A stretch of DNA of 64,000 nucleotides from CAWJLS01 sp963843755 (GCA_963843755.1 CAWJLS010000004.1:186001-250000), one strand, 5' to 3'. Counted from the stretch's first letter, positions 18,767 through 28,248 are shown. The notes: generated by a model from the sequence alone, not told the origin. Program-made: numbers and translations.

Positions 18767-21754
18767 ATGCGAGTGACGAGGAGGAGTTTCCTCCAGGTCT
18801 CGGCTCTCGGGGCTGGGACCGCTGCGCTCGGTCTCGACCTGACGCCCGCCTACGCCGCCGCCCGGCGGCTCAAGATCCAGGACGCTCGCGAGTACAAGAC
18901 CCTGTGCCCTTACTGTGCCGTGGGGTGCGGGACGATCGCGTACGTCCACGGGTCGGGCGGGCTGAACACGGTCGGGTCGATCATTCACGTCGAAGGGGAC
19001 CCGGACAGCCCGATCAACGGCGGGACCCTCTGTCCGAAGGGCGCCTCCCAGATGCAGCTCGCCATGAGCCCGCGGCTCCAGGAGTCGCCGCTGGTGCGCG
19101 AGCCGGGCTCGAGCGAGTGGAAGGAGATCGGCTGGGACGAGGCCATGGACCGGCTGGTGAGCCGGTTCAAGGAGTCCCGCGACCGGACCTTCGTCGAGAC
19201 GGACGCGGAGGGCCGCACGGTCAACCGCTGCGACGGCATCGCCTGGGTGGGCAGCGCCACCGTCGCCAACGAGGACGCCTACCTGATCACCAAGCTGGCG
19301 AGGGGCCTGGGACTGGTCTACATCGACCACCAGGCCCGTATATGACATAGCCCCACGGTGGCCAGTTTGGCCGCCACGTTCGGTCGGGGCGCGATGACCA
19401 ACCACTGGAAGGACATCAAGAACGCCGACGTCGTCCTGGTGATGGGGGCGAACCCGGCGGAGAACCACCCGTGCGGCTTCAAGTGGGCCGTCGAGGCCCG
19501 TGAGCGGCGCGGCGCGAAGATCGTCACCGTCGATCCACGCTTCACCCGCACGTCGGCGGTCGCCGACAAGCACCTCCAGATCCGCCCCGGGTCGGACATC
19601 GCGGTGCTCGGCGGGTTCATCCACTACATGCTCGACAACGGCCTCGAGCACACCGACTACGTCAAGCTGCACACCAACGCCTCGTTCCTCGTCCGCGACG
19701 ACTTCGGCTTCGAGGACGGCCTGTTCACCGGCTACGACGAGGCGGCCGGCGGTTACGACAAGACCACCTGGGACTACCAGCGCGGCGCCGATGGCTTCGT
19801 CCGCCGGGACACGACGCTCCAGGACCCCCGGTGCGTCTACCAACTGCTCAAGAGCCACTACAGCCGCTACACGCCGGAGGTGGTGGCGCGGATCGCCGGC
19901 TGCACTCCGGACGCGTTCGTCGAGATGGCGAAGATCGTCTGCTCGACGGGGCGGCCGGAGCGGGTCGGCACGATCATGTACGCGGTCGGCTGGACCATGC
20001 ACACGGTCGGTAGCCAGATCATCCGCACCGCAGCGATCATGCAGCTCCTGCTGGGCAACATCGGCCGGCCGGGCGGCGGCATCAACGCGCTGCGCGGCCA
20101 CGCCAACGTCCAGGGCGCGACCGATCACGCGATCGTCGCCGGCATCACGCCCGGCTACCTCAAGGTGCCGACGCCTGGGCAGACCAGCCTGGCAGTGCAT
20201 CTCGAGCAGTCGACGCCGAAGCCGCTGACCGCGGACACGGTCAACTACTGGGGCAACTACCCGAAGTTCTTCGTCTCCCAGCTCAAGACCTGGTACGGCG
20301 ACAAGGCGACGGCGGACAACGAGTACGGTTACCACTACCTCGGCAAGCAGGACGGCGACGCCACCTGGCTGTCGATCTGGGACCGGGCCTACCGGGGGAA
20401 GATGGAAGGGCTCATCACCCTCGGCTTCAACCCGATCCTGGCCGGACCGGACACCGGGCGGCTGTTCGAGGCCCTCGGGCGCCTCCAGTGGTTCGTCGTC
20501 ATCGACCCGTTCATGCTCGACTCCGCCGAGTTCTGGAAGGCGCCGGGGGCGGACAGCAGCAAGATCGACACCGAGGTCCTCTACCTGCCGAGCACCCACT
20601 GGATCGAGCGCGACGGCTCGTTCACCAACAGCGGCCGCTGGGCCCAGTGGAAGCACAAGGCGGTCGATCCGCCTCCGGGCGTGCGGTCGGACACCTGGAT
20701 CCTCTCCGAGCTGTTCTGGGGCCTGAAGGAGCGCTACCAGAAGGAGGGCGGGGTCTACGACGAAGGAATCCAGGCGATGACCTGGAGCTACGTCGAGCCC
20801 CGGCACCCGACGCTCGAGGAGCTGGCCCAGGAGATCAACGGCTACGACCTGACCACCGGCAAACTGCTGTCGTCGTTCGGCCAGCTCGAGGACGACGGCA
20901 CCACCACCTCGGGCAACTGGCTCTACTGCGGCAGCTTCACCGAGGAGGGCAACCAGATGGCCCGGCGCGACACCGCCGACCCGACCGGCTTGGGCTTCCA
21001 CCACGGCTGGTCGTGGAACTGGCCGCTCAACCGCCGGGTGCTCTACAACCGGGCGTCGGCGGACGCCGAAGGCAAGCCGTGGGACCCGGAGCGGCCCGGC
21101 ATCTGGTGGAACGGCTCGCGCTGGATCGGCGACGTGCCGGACTACGGGGCGACCACGCCGCCGGACGCCAAGGGCGCCTTCATCATGACCGAGGAGGGGG
21201 TGGCCCGGCTGTTCACCCGGGGCCTGAAGGACGGCCCGTTCTCCGAGCACTACGAGCCGGTCGAGAGCCCGACGGTCAACGTCCTCCACGAGAAGGTCGC
21301 CAACAACCCGGCGGTCACCTGGTACGAGGGGGTCAAGGAGACCCTGGCCGCCAGCGGCGGCGACGGCGAGTTCCCTTATCCCTGCTGCATCTACCGCGTG
21401 GTCGAGCGCGAGCACTTCGTGACCAGCAACGTGCCGTACCTGGTCGAGGCGATGCCCGACTTCTTCGTCGAGCTGCCCGAGGCGCTGGCCGCGGAGAAGG
21501 GGATCGCCAACGGCGGCAAGGTGCGGGTCTGGTCGAAGCGCGGCGAGGTGCAGGGGACGGCGATCGTCACCAAACGCATCAAGCCGCTCACCGTCGACGG
21601 CAAGCCCACGTACACCATCGGCGTTCCGGTGCACTGGGGCTTCGTCGGCATCACCCAAGGCTCGATGGCGAACGCGCTGACGCCGTTCATCGGGGACGCG
21701 AACACCCGCTGCCCCGAGTTCAAGGCGTTCCTCGTCAACGTCGAGAAGGCTTGA
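18767..21754 (+). CDS. fdnG: Formate dehydrogenase alpha subunit, selenocysteine-containing
   Basis: The molybdopterin catalytic subunit of a membrane-bound respiratory formate dehydrogenase is read as 995 residues with UGA at 19343-19345 decoded as selenocysteine (residue 193). Both sides of the UGA are in one frame and the context HQARI-U-HSPTV is the classic active site of FdnG/FdoG. A Tat signal (RRSFLQ, residues 5-10) exports the folded enzyme. The 4Fe-4S ligands are Cys47, Cys50, Cys54 and Cys89. Molybdopterin-domain signatures such as GANPAENHP and the C-terminal dinucleotide-binding domain follow. AAAGGAGG gives a strong ribosome site. A gene finder that treats UGA as stop would split it into two pieces. 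It oxidises formate to CO2 on the periplasmic side. Confidence 0.96.
19343..19375 (+). promoter_or_regulatory. UGA selenocysteine codon with SECIS-like hairpin
   Basis: Directly 3' of the UGA, GGTGGCC (19357-19363) pairs with GGCCGCC (19369-19375), including one G-U pair, around the loop AGUUU. Bacterial SECIS elements are small hairpins 3' of the UGA whose apical loop carries GU about 16-23 bases downstream. Here the loop begins 21 bases after the first base of the UGA and contains GU. SelB and the other Sec genes must lie elsewhere in the genome. Confidence 0.75.
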
Positions 21755-21767
21755 AGGAGACTCCGCC

Positions 21768-22649
21768 ATGGCAACACTCGACGTCAAACGGATCTCCGCC
21801 GGCACCTCGCCCGCGCCCGCCATCCGCGAAGAGACACCCGACTACGCCAAGCTGGTCGACGTGTCGCGGTGCATCGGGTGCAAGGGGTGCGAGGTCGCCT
21901 GCAAAGAGTGGAACGACCTCGGGGTCGAGCCGACCGCGAACTTCGGCAGCTACCAGAGCCACAAGGACCTGACCCCCAGCACCTGGCTGCTGATGCGCTT
22001 CAACGAGGTCGAGGTCGACGGCGACTTCCGCTGGCTGATCACCAAGAGCGCCTGCCTGCACTGCGAGGAGCCGGGCTGCCTCGAGGCCTGCCCGTCCCCC
22101 GGCGCGGTGGTCCAGTACACCAACGGCGTCGTCGACTTCAACCAGGACGAGTGCATCGGCTGTCAGTTCTGCGTCACCGGCTGCCCGTTCGACATCCCGC
22201 GCTTCGACGACGCGACCCGCAAGGTCTACAAGTGCAACCTGTGCGTCGACCGGGTGGAGGCCGGCCTCGAGCCGGCGTGTGTCAAGACCTGCCCGACCCA
22301 GGCGATCACCTGGGGCACCAAGGACGCCATGCGGCGCCTCGGCGACAGCAAGGTGGAGGGGCTCAAGGCGCGCGGCTTCGAGCACGCGACGCTCTACGAC
22401 CCGGAGGGCGTCGGCGGGACGCACATGATGTACGTGCTACCCCACGGTGACCGGCCCGAGGACTACGGCCTGCCGGCGGCGCCCGTCGCCCAGGCCGGCG
22501 CCCTGTCCGGCCTGTCGTGGCTCCGGGGCGCCGGCGCCTGGCTGTTCGGCTTCGGCGCGGTGGCGACCCTGCTCCACTACCTGACCTACGGCCCGCTGCC
22601 GCCGGACGCGGTGGACGAGGGCCACCCACCCACGGAGGAGCGGCCATGA
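21768..22649 (+). CDS. fdnH: Formate dehydrogenase beta (iron-sulfur) subunit
   Basis: The 293-residue electron-transfer subunit carries four ferredoxin-like Cys clusters. They are CIGCKGCEVAC (Cys35/38/41/45), CLHCEEPGCLEAC, CIGCQFCVTGC and CNLCVDRV...CVKTC. A single C-terminal membrane helix (about residues 262-280) anchors it, as in FdnH. It passes electrons from the alpha subunit to the cytochrome b gamma subunit. AAGGAGA lies upstream of ATG 21768, 13 bases after the alpha stop, and its stop overlaps the gamma start as ATGA. Confidence 0.95.
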   Translation: MATLDVKRISAGTSPAPAIREETPDYAKLVDVSRCIGCKGCEVACKEWNDLGVEPTANFGSYQSHKDLTPSTWLLMRFNEVEVDGDFRWLITKSACLHCEEPGCLEACPSPGAVVQYTNGVVDFNQDECIGCQFCVTGCPFDIPRFDDATRKVYKCNLCVDRVEAGLEPACVKTCPTQAITWGTKDAMRRLGDSKVEGLKARGFEHATLYDPEGVGGTHMMYVLPHGDRPEDYGLPAAPVAQAGALSGLSWLRGAGAWLFGFGAVATLLHYLTYGPLPPDAVDEGHPPTEERP

Positions 22650-23269
22650 GACCCGAACGCAGAGAGATCGTTCCGCGGTTCAGTGCCCCGCAGCGGGTGA
22701 TCCACTGGACGGTCGGGATCTCGTTCTCCGGCCTCCTGCTGAGCGGCATCGCCCTGGCCTACCCGTCGTTCTTCTGGCTGACGCTGCTCTTCGGCGGCGG
22801 CGCGTCCGCCCGCGTCCTCCACCCGTGGATCGGCGTGGTCTACACCGTCGCCATCGCGGCCATGGCCGTCTCCTGGGCGCGGGACATGTTCCTCGACGGC
22901 AACGACCGGCGCTGGCTCGCGGAGGTGCCGGCCTACGCCACCCACCGCACCGAGAAGGTGCCCGACGCGGGCAAGTACAACGCCGGCCAGAAGCTCTACT
23001 TCTGGATCTCGCTCCTGCTGTGCGCCGTGTTCGTGGTCACCGGCCTGCCGATGTGGTTCCCGGCGAGCTTCGGTGCGGGCCTGCTGCGGTGGGCGCGGGT
23101 GCTCCACTTCCTGGCGACGGTGGGCGGTGGCCTGCTGCTGCTGATGCACGTCTATCTCAGCACCATCGCCTTCCCCGGCACCGCCCGGGGCATGGTCTAC
23201 GGCGGCGTCGGCCGCAAGTGGGCCCTGCTCCACCATCCCGCCTGGCTGCGGGACCAGGAGCGGGATTGA
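22646..23269 (+). CDS. fdnI: Formate dehydrogenase gamma subunit (cytochrome b)
   Basis: This 207-residue integral membrane protein has four hydrophobic helices (about 20-42, 53-75, 115-137 and 150-175) with His residues placed for two b-type haems, for example RVIHWTVG near residue 19 and LHFLATVGGGLLLLMHVYL near 155-173. It begins at ATG 22646, overlapping the beta stop, with GGAGGAG upstream. FdnI-type subunits reduce quinone with electrons from formate. The closing motif with Gly-Met-Val-Tyr-Gly is common in this family. Confidence 0.93.
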   Translation: MRPERREIVPRFSAPQRVIHWTVGISFSGLLLSGIALAYPSFFWLTLLFGGGASARVLHPWIGVVYTVAIAAMAVSWARDMFLDGNDRRWLAEVPAYATHRTEKVPDAGKYNAGQKLYFWISLLLCAVFVVTGLPMWFPASFGAGLLRWARVLHFLATVGGGLLLLMHVYLSTIAFPGTARGMVYGGVGRKWALLHHPAWLRDQERD

Positions 23270-24111
23270 CCGGCGCCGTGGCGGTCGCCGTCCAGACGGC
23301 CTACCGGGCGCGCGCGGAACGGGCCGCTCACCTCGCCGGTGAGCGGCCCCACGCGGGCGAGATCCTCGCCCTCTACCGGCAGGTGCTGGCGCTCCAGGAG
23401 CCGCTTTTCGGCCGGGCGCCGGAGCTCGGCGCACCGCAGCAGGGACGCCCGTCGATCGGCCGGCTCCCGTTCGCCCGGCTCGACGGCCTGTTCGTCGGCT
23501 TCGTCGCCGACCTGGCGGCGGACGCCAACGACGAGCTCTCCGAGGTCGGTAGCGCCATCCTGAGGGCGCCGGCCGGGCTCCGCACGGACCTGCTGCGCCT
23601 GACCGCCGTCCAGGGGGACCTGGTCCCGCTCGGCCGCGGCCTGAGCGTCCCGGTGCCGGAGCTGGCCTTCTTCTCGCGGGCGTTCCTCCAACCGTTCGCC
23701 GAGGTGCTGATGGGGGCGGCCGAGCCCGCTCTATCGGGCGAGGGGCCGGACGCGGTCTGCCCGCGGTGCGGATGGCCGCCCCAGGTGGCGGTCCTGCGCG
23801 ACGACGGCGAGACCCAGGGGCGGCGAACGCTCGTCTGTGGACTGTGCGCCACCGAGTGGCCGTACCCGCGGGTGCGCTGCCCGAGCTGCGGTGAGGTCGA
23901 GGCCGGCAAGCTCGCGCTGCACGAGGCGGAGGGCGTCCCGGCCCTGCGGCTGGCCGAGTGCGAGTCCTGCCAGGCCTACCTCAAGGAGGTCGACCTGCGC
24001 CTCGACGGCCACGCCGTGCCGGTGGTCGACGACCTGGCGACGCCGGAGCTCGACGTCTGGGCGGGGGAGCGCGGGCTGTGGAAGATCTGTAGGAACCTCA
24101 TGGGGCTGTAG
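23266..24111 (+). CDS. fdhE: Formate dehydrogenase accessory protein FdhE
   Basis: FdhE is a rubredoxin-like cytoplasmic protein needed for maturation of Tat-exported formate dehydrogenases. The 281-residue product has a helical N-terminal half and a C-terminal half with four CxxC knuckles (CPRC, CGLC, CPSC, CESC), which is the family signature for binding iron or zinc. No ATG is suitably placed. TTG 23266 overlaps the gamma-subunit stop as TTGA and has AGGAG six bases upstream, so it is preferred over the in-frame GTG at 23278. The 3' end overlaps the convergent folate gene by 14 bases. Confidence 0.92.
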   Translation: MTGAVAVAVQTAYRARAERAAHLAGERPHAGEILALYRQVLALQEPLFGRAPELGAPQQGRPSIGRLPFARLDGLFVGFVADLAADANDELSEVGSAILRAPAGLRTDLLRLTAVQGDLVPLGRGLSVPVPELAFFSRAFLQPFAEVLMGAAEPALSGEGPDAVCPRCGWPPQVAVLRDDGETQGRRTLVCGLCATEWPYPRVRCPSCGEVEAGKLALHEAEGVPALRLAECESCQAYLKEVDLRLDGHAVPVVDDLATPELDVWAGERGLWKICRNLMGL

Positions 24112-24715
24112 GTCTGTGGACGGCCTCGTCGGTGACGACGACGGTCATCGGCAGGTCGTGGGGCTCGTCCGGGAGCCGGTCGGCGAGCTGCAGCTCGTAG
24201 GCCAGCCCGACCGACGCCAGCGGGTGCGCGGCGAAGAACCGGTCGAAGTAGCCGCTGCCGTGGCCGAGGCGGATGCCGCGCCGGTCGAAGGCGAGGCCGA
24301 GGACGAGCACCAGGTCGACGGTCGTGTCGATCTCGTCCACGGGCACTTCCGGGTCGCCCCGGCGCGGCTGACGGAGCCCGAACGACAGCGTTTCCAGGTC
24401 ACAGGGGTAGCGGTGGACGTGGAGCATCCGGTCGCGCGGGTCGGCCCGCGGCACGTAGACCTCGCGGCCGGAGGCGAGCAGCCGCTCGACCAGGTTGTGG
24501 GTGTCGATCTCCTCGCCGAAGGAGAGGCAGGCGAGCACCCGCCGGGCACGCACCATCTCCGGCAGCTCGAGCAGGCGGTCGGTCATGCGGGCGGCGGCGC
24601 CCCGGGCCGTCTCCGGGTCGATGGCGGCGAGACGTTCCAGGATCTGCCGGCGGGCGGCCTGTTTGAGGCTCTTGGGGTCGGTCTCGGTGGGGCGGCGGTC
24701 GTCCATCTCGTCCAT
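24098..24715 (-). CDS. 5-formyltetrahydrofolate cyclo-ligase
   Basis: This 205-residue cytosolic enzyme converts 5-formyl-THF to 5,10-methenyl-THF using ATP. Recognisable elements are the N-terminal SLKQAARRQILERL helix, a central SFGEEIDT strand-turn, YVPRA, the substrate and ATP region LVLGLAFDRRGIRLGHGSGYFDRF, and the end motif with ELQL and LPMTVVVTDE. It is convergent with fdhE, and both concern one-carbon metabolism at the formyl/formate level. Whether that adjacency is functional is unknown. No strong Shine-Dalgarno precedes ATG 24715; the next in-frame ATG is three codons in. Confidence 0.93.
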   Translation of the reverse strand: MDEMDDRRPTETDPKSLKQAARRQILERLAAIDPETARGAAARMTDRLLELPEMVRARRVLACLSFGEEIDTHNLVERLLASGREVYVPRADPRDRMLHVHRYPCDLETLSFGLRQPRRGDPEVPVDEIDTTVDLVLVLGLAFDRRGIRLGHGSGYFDRFFAAHPLASVGLAYELQLADRLPDEPHDLPMTVVVTDEAVHRPTAP

Positions 24716-24767
24716 GGGGCCGAGCTTCGGCGAGCGCCGCGGGGCGTGTCAAGGGGAGAGACACCGA

Positions 24768-24795
24768 AGGCCGGGACCCTCGCGGACCCCGGCCT
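24768..24795 (-). terminator. Terminator hairpin downstream of the large exported protein
   Basis: AGGCCGGG and CCCGGCCT form an 8-bp outer stem around a G/C-rich inner region, about 30 bases past the stop at 24826 on the minus strand. The following minus-strand sequence is moderately T-rich (TTCGGTGTCTCT). Confidence 0.5.
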
Positions 24796-24825
24796 CCGGA
24801 TCAGGTACTGCGGAACGACGAGACC

Positions 24826-26751
24826 TTACTTACAGGTCTTCGCGCCCGGCTTGCCCTTACAACTGTTCGAGCAGCAGTCGGCGTTGACGGTGCAGGAATC
24901 GCCCGCCTGGCCGAGGGAGCAGCCGCCGCCGCCGCAGGCCGGATCGCCCGAGCAGTCGGAGTCGGCGCAGTCGATCTGGCCGTCACAGTCGTTGTCCTGG
25001 CCGTCGGTGCAGCTCACCTCCGGCGACTCGGTGACGGTGCAGCCGCCGCCCGAGCAGCTCGGACCGGCGAACGCGCCGATGCGCGTCTTGAAGTCGAAGC
25101 TGTTGGTGTTCTCGTAGTACTCCTCGGTGAACCAGAAGGTGCAGCCGTCGACCGGGTCGACGCTCATCGTGGAGTAGTCGCCCCAGCGGTTGCTGGAGGA
25201 GGTCTGGGAGCCGGCGCCGGCCACCATCTCCACCTCACCGCCCGGCAGCACGCCCAGCGCGTCCGTGGCGGCGCGCGTCGTGTAGCGGACCGACGGGAAG
25301 GTGCTGGTGCTGGAGACGCTGTAGCCGACCGCGATGTCGCCGTAGTCGTTCATCGCGGCGGAGCCCATCCACCGGTTCTCTCCGTCCGCCGGGGCGTAGG
25401 TGCCCTCCTGGTGGACGCTCCAGCCGCTGCCGGAGTTGCGCAGCTCGGCCCAGTGCACGCCGGCGGTGTCGCTGCCGTCCGCGTCGACGCTCGTGTTGAG
25501 CACGATCGAGTCGTAGCCGCTGAAGTGCCGGTACTGGGAGCGGTACATCTGGAGCTCGTCGGACGGGTCCAGGCGCTCGCCGCCGCCCCGCTTCGGCTGC
25601 GGGATGCAGCCGCGCTGGAAGAAGCCGCAGAGCTGCGAGTCCCAGCCGCTGGCGCTGGCCACGAACGGCAACTCCGCGAAGGTGGAGCTCCCCGGGTTGG
25701 CGAAGTCCGGCTGCATGGCCCACATGCGGTAGCCGTCGGAGCCGGTCAGCGGGCCGTCGAAGTCGTCGTCCCAGGCGCGGGTGAACAGGCCGGGCGTACC
25801 GGCGGCCGGCGCGGGGCCTTCGAGGTGCGGCGGCTGGACGCCGTCCGGGCAGTCGCCGCTGTTGCACGGCAGGTTGAACTTGACGAAGGTCGGGTTCGCG
25901 TTGCCGGCCAGCATCGCGTTGCGGTCGAACGCCGCGAAGCCGGCGAAGGTGCCGTCGTTCGACGGGAAGTCACGCGTCGTCAGGTAGTAGGCGTCCGGCA
26001 TCAGACCCATCTTCGGGTAGTCGTTCTGCTCGCCGGGGGAGACCACGAAGGCCCACCGGTCGTAGGAGCCGGTCGGGTCGCTGGTCTGGGAGATGGCGAT
26101 GCACTGCACGCCCTCGTTGATCGAGAACTGGCTGACCAGCCAGCGGCCGGCGAGGTGATCGTAGAGCACGATCGGGTCGCCGTTGTTGTTGTTGCGGCAG
26201 GCGTCGGCGGCGGCGCTGCCGGTGAAGCCGGCCCAGAACACGTTGCCGGCCTTCGGGAACCCGGGGGCCATGGTGGCGGAGATCGGTGCGCCGCTCGAGT
26301 CGCGGTTGACGTTCCAGACGCCGACGATCAGGTTGATCCACTGCATGTAGTGGTCCGGGCCGATGTCGCCCTCGGTGTCCGGCGGCACGATCCGGCCGCC
26401 GATGATCGCCGAGTTGTCGTCATCGGAGAGGCCGGGGAAGTTCAGGCTCGGCTGGGCCGTGGCCGCGGCGCCGGGGATCGGCTGGGCGGCTGTCTGACGC
26501 AGCGGGTCCGGACCCTTCGCGGTGGTCGGACGGCCACGATCCGGCGGCACGTGGAGCGGAACCTCGACCCGGAACCCTTGCGGGTAGCGGGGCGGAACGG
26601 TCACGTCGCGGATCGGCTGCGAGACGTCGTGGGCCACGGCGTGCCCGGACTGGGGGGCGGCCACGCCCGCCGGAGCGGCGAGGGCGGGAGCGCCGGTGCT
26701 CACGACGGCCAGACACAGCGCCGCCACGAGCACAGGGGTGTGGATCTTCAT
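24826..26751 (-). CDS. Large exported protein ending in MopE-like and cystine-knot-like motifs
   Basis: The 641-residue product has a signal peptide (1-25, ending ALAA) and a long beta-rich central domain. That domain contains EGDIGPDHYMQWIN, LYDHLAGRWLVSQF, NDYPKMGLMPDAYYLT and WGDYSTMSVDP, segments I have seen described only in hypothetical proteins of Acidobacteria and Gammaproteobacteria. Residues ~575-605 carry a MopE-type putative metal-binding motif (CTDGQDNDCDGQIDC followed by Asp/Cys pairs). The last ~32 residues have six Cys spaced C-x6-C-x5-CC-x3-C-x9-C, the pattern of knottin or cystine-knot peptides. AAGGAGGA precedes the ATG. The central domain may be a propeller; no enzyme site is visible. 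Confidence 0.82.
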   Translation of the reverse strand: MKIHTPVLVAALCLAVVSTGAPALAAPAGVAAPQSGHAVAHDVSQPIRDVTVPPRYPQGFRVEVPLHVPPDRGRPTTAKGPDPLRQTAAQPIPGAAATAQPSLNFPGLSDDDNSAIIGGRIVPPDTEGDIGPDHYMQWINLIVGVWNVNRDSSGAPISATMAPGFPKAGNVFWAGFTGSAAADACRNNNNGDPIVLYDHLAGRWLVSQFSINEGVQCIAISQTSDPTGSYDRWAFVVSPGEQNDYPKMGLMPDAYYLTTRDFPSNDGTFAGFAAFDRNAMLAGNANPTFVKFNLPCNSGDCPDGVQPPHLEGPAPAAGTPGLFTRAWDDDFDGPLTGSDGYRMWAMQPDFANPGSSTFAELPFVASASGWDSQLCGFFQRGCIPQPKRGGGERLDPSDELQMYRSQYRHFSGYDSIVLNTSVDADGSDTAGVHWAELRNSGSGWSVHQEGTYAPADGENRWMGSAAMNDYGDIAVGYSVSSTSTFPSVRYTTRAATDALGVLPGGEVEMVAGAGSQTSSSNRWGDYSTMSVDPVDGCTFWFTEEYYENTNSFDFKTRIGAFAGPSCSGGGCTVTESPEVSCTDGQDNDCDGQIDCADSDCSGDPACGGGGCSLGQAGDSCTVNADCCSNSCKGKPGAKTCK

Positions 26752-27051
26752 CGAGCATCCTCCTTGCTAGGGTCGTTCTCTTGCAGACGGTTTCAGCCTG
26801 CGGTGAAAAAAGAGACAAAAAAGGAGAACAACAGAGCCGGGGAGGGATGAAGAGCGGCGTCAGAGCGCCGGGCACCCGCACACCCGCGTCGAGCGGATCG
26901 TCGAGTCAGCTTTGTCCTGATCAGACCATTACTAGTACCACAGTGCGAGATCACTTGGGAAGCGGGACGGGGCGGTCGCGCCCGGGGACCGAAGCCGGGG
27001 ACCGAAGCCGGGACCGGCCGCCCGTCGGGTCGGGTCGGGTAGGATCGGCGC
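26752..27051. other. Divergent intergenic region
   Basis: About 300 bases separate two divergent genes. It holds an A-rich patch next to the minus-strand start (26806-26832), a relatively AT-rich patch near 26911-26940, and short G/C tandem repeats (a GGGGACCGAAGCC-type unit near 26993-27013 and GTCGG units near 27024-27038). TAGGAT (27040-27045) lies six bases before ATG 27052. No gene was seen. Confidence 0.45.
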
Positions 27052-28161
27052 ATGCTCAGAGCCAAGGCAGGTCTCGCGTCGCTCCTCACGCTCGCCCTGG
27101 TGGCCCCGTTCTCGGCCGCCTGCACGGGCGCCGGCACCCCCGCACCGGCCACGGCCCGCTCCGGCTCCCCGGCCTCGGCCGCTTCGGCCGGCTCGGCCAC
27201 CTCGACCGCTGTCGGCGACGACGGCGAGATGGAGAGGGAGCACGAGCCGCTCGACCACCGGCGGGAGGAGGAGCGCGAGTCGCCGGAGGAGGCGGCGACC
27301 AACCGGGCAATGGAGCACGCCATCGAGCGGGCGCTCTCCCATCCGGAGGCGCGGGGCGACCTCCACCTGCTCACCGAGTGCACCGGCGACGGCGGCTTCC
27401 GCCAGGTCGAGGTCTACGGCAACGGCGTGACCATCTGGAACCGGGCGCGCCAGTACGGGCTCGAGCAGCAGCGGGTGGGGGCGTTGCTCGAGGCGCTCGA
27501 CCACGCCGGGTTCGCCGACATGGAGCCGATGTACGGCCAGGAGGAGCTCGACGCCGCGATGCGGGTGATCTGCCGGGTGATGGTGACCCTGGACGGCGTC
27601 ACCAAGCAGTCCGGCCAGCTCGACGAAGGGCCCCAGAACCAGCAGCTCAAGGAGCTGGCGCGCACCCTCCTCGACAGCGCCTTCGAGCCGCCCGACGTCG
27701 GCATCACCGCCGACGACCTGAACGACGGCCTGACCAAGCTCGCCGACGGCCGCCTGGCGCCGGAAGCGTTCCACGTCCTGGTCAACCGCAAGCCGGACGA
27801 CTACGCCCTGTCCCAGGGCGAGCCCGGCTACCTGCTGCGGATCGACGGCCGGCGGGCGGCGGTGCAGCGGTTCTCGGCCCGCGACGGCTACGCGGACCCG
27901 GTCGAGCACACCCTGGACGACGACGAGCTGAGCGGGCTGGCGAAGCTCCTGGCCGGGCAGCGGGCCGGCGACCTGCCGGGGAACCTCTACGCGGTCCACT
28001 ACACCGACCTGGTGGTCGAGGTGCTCGACCGGAGCCAGCGCATCCAGGCGCGCCAGTTCGCCAACACCACCCACGCGACCCACGGCGAGGCCCAGGAGCG
28101 GTTCGACAAGATCCTGAGCGGCCTCTCCGAGCTCGCGCTGCGCATCCTCGGCGAGGCCTGA
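27052..28161 (+). CDS. Putative lipoprotein of unknown function
   Basis: The 369-residue product opens with a lipoprotein signal (hydrophobic 8-20, lipobox FSAAC with Cys24), an Ala/Thr/Ser-rich tether and a charged Glu/His/Arg helix (about 60-100). The rest is an acidic mixed alpha/beta domain. Two segments look alike: about 105-220 and 240-345 both contain an RxxEVYG or RxxAVQR strand and a later long helix with LKELA or LAKLL, so an internal duplication is possible. No family is recognised. TAGGAT six bases before the ATG and the lack of a Shine-Dalgarno suggest a leaderless transcript. Confidence 0.7.
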   Translation: MLRAKAGLASLLTLALVAPFSAACTGAGTPAPATARSGSPASAASAGSATSTAVGDDGEMEREHEPLDHRREEERESPEEAATNRAMEHAIERALSHPEARGDLHLLTECTGDGGFRQVEVYGNGVTIWNRARQYGLEQQRVGALLEALDHAGFADMEPMYGQEELDAAMRVICRVMVTLDGVTKQSGQLDEGPQNQQLKELARTLLDSAFEPPDVGITADDLNDGLTKLADGRLAPEAFHVLVNRKPDDYALSQGEPGYLLRIDGRRAAVQRFSARDGYADPVEHTLDDDELSGLAKLLAGQRAGDLPGNLYAVHYTDLVVEVLDRSQRIQARQFANTTHATHGEAQERFDKILSGLSELALRILGEA

Positions 28162-28193
28162 GCGGCCGGCAGGCCCGCCTCCCCACCCGAACA

Positions 28194-28214
28194 GAACGGG
28201 CGTCTCACCCGTTC
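28194..28214 (+). terminator. Small terminator-like hairpin
   Basis: GAACGGG (28194-28200) pairs with CCCGTTC (28208-28214) around a seven-base loop, about 30 bases after the lipoprotein stop and before the malic enzyme promoter. The downstream GGGCGTTGTT is only weakly T-rich. Confidence 0.4.
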
Positions 28215-28219
28215 GGGCG

Positions 28220-28248
28220 TTGTTCCCGCGGCTCTTTGGGCGTATTAG
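28220..28248 (+). promoter_or_regulatory. Candidate sigma-70 promoter of the malic enzyme gene
   Basis: TTGTTC (28220-28225), a 17-base spacer and TATTAG (28243-28248) lie 46 bases before ATG 28295. The spacing is ideal and the boxes match the consensus partially. Confidence 0.4.

Noticed and set aside
18395..21823. A 1142-codon open frame on the minus strand opposite the formate dehydrogenase gene
   Set aside because: It is a shadow of the GC-rich coding strand: the plus strand there encodes an unmistakable FdnG. Only its last ~25 codons, beyond the fdnG start, belong to a real (decayed) gene.
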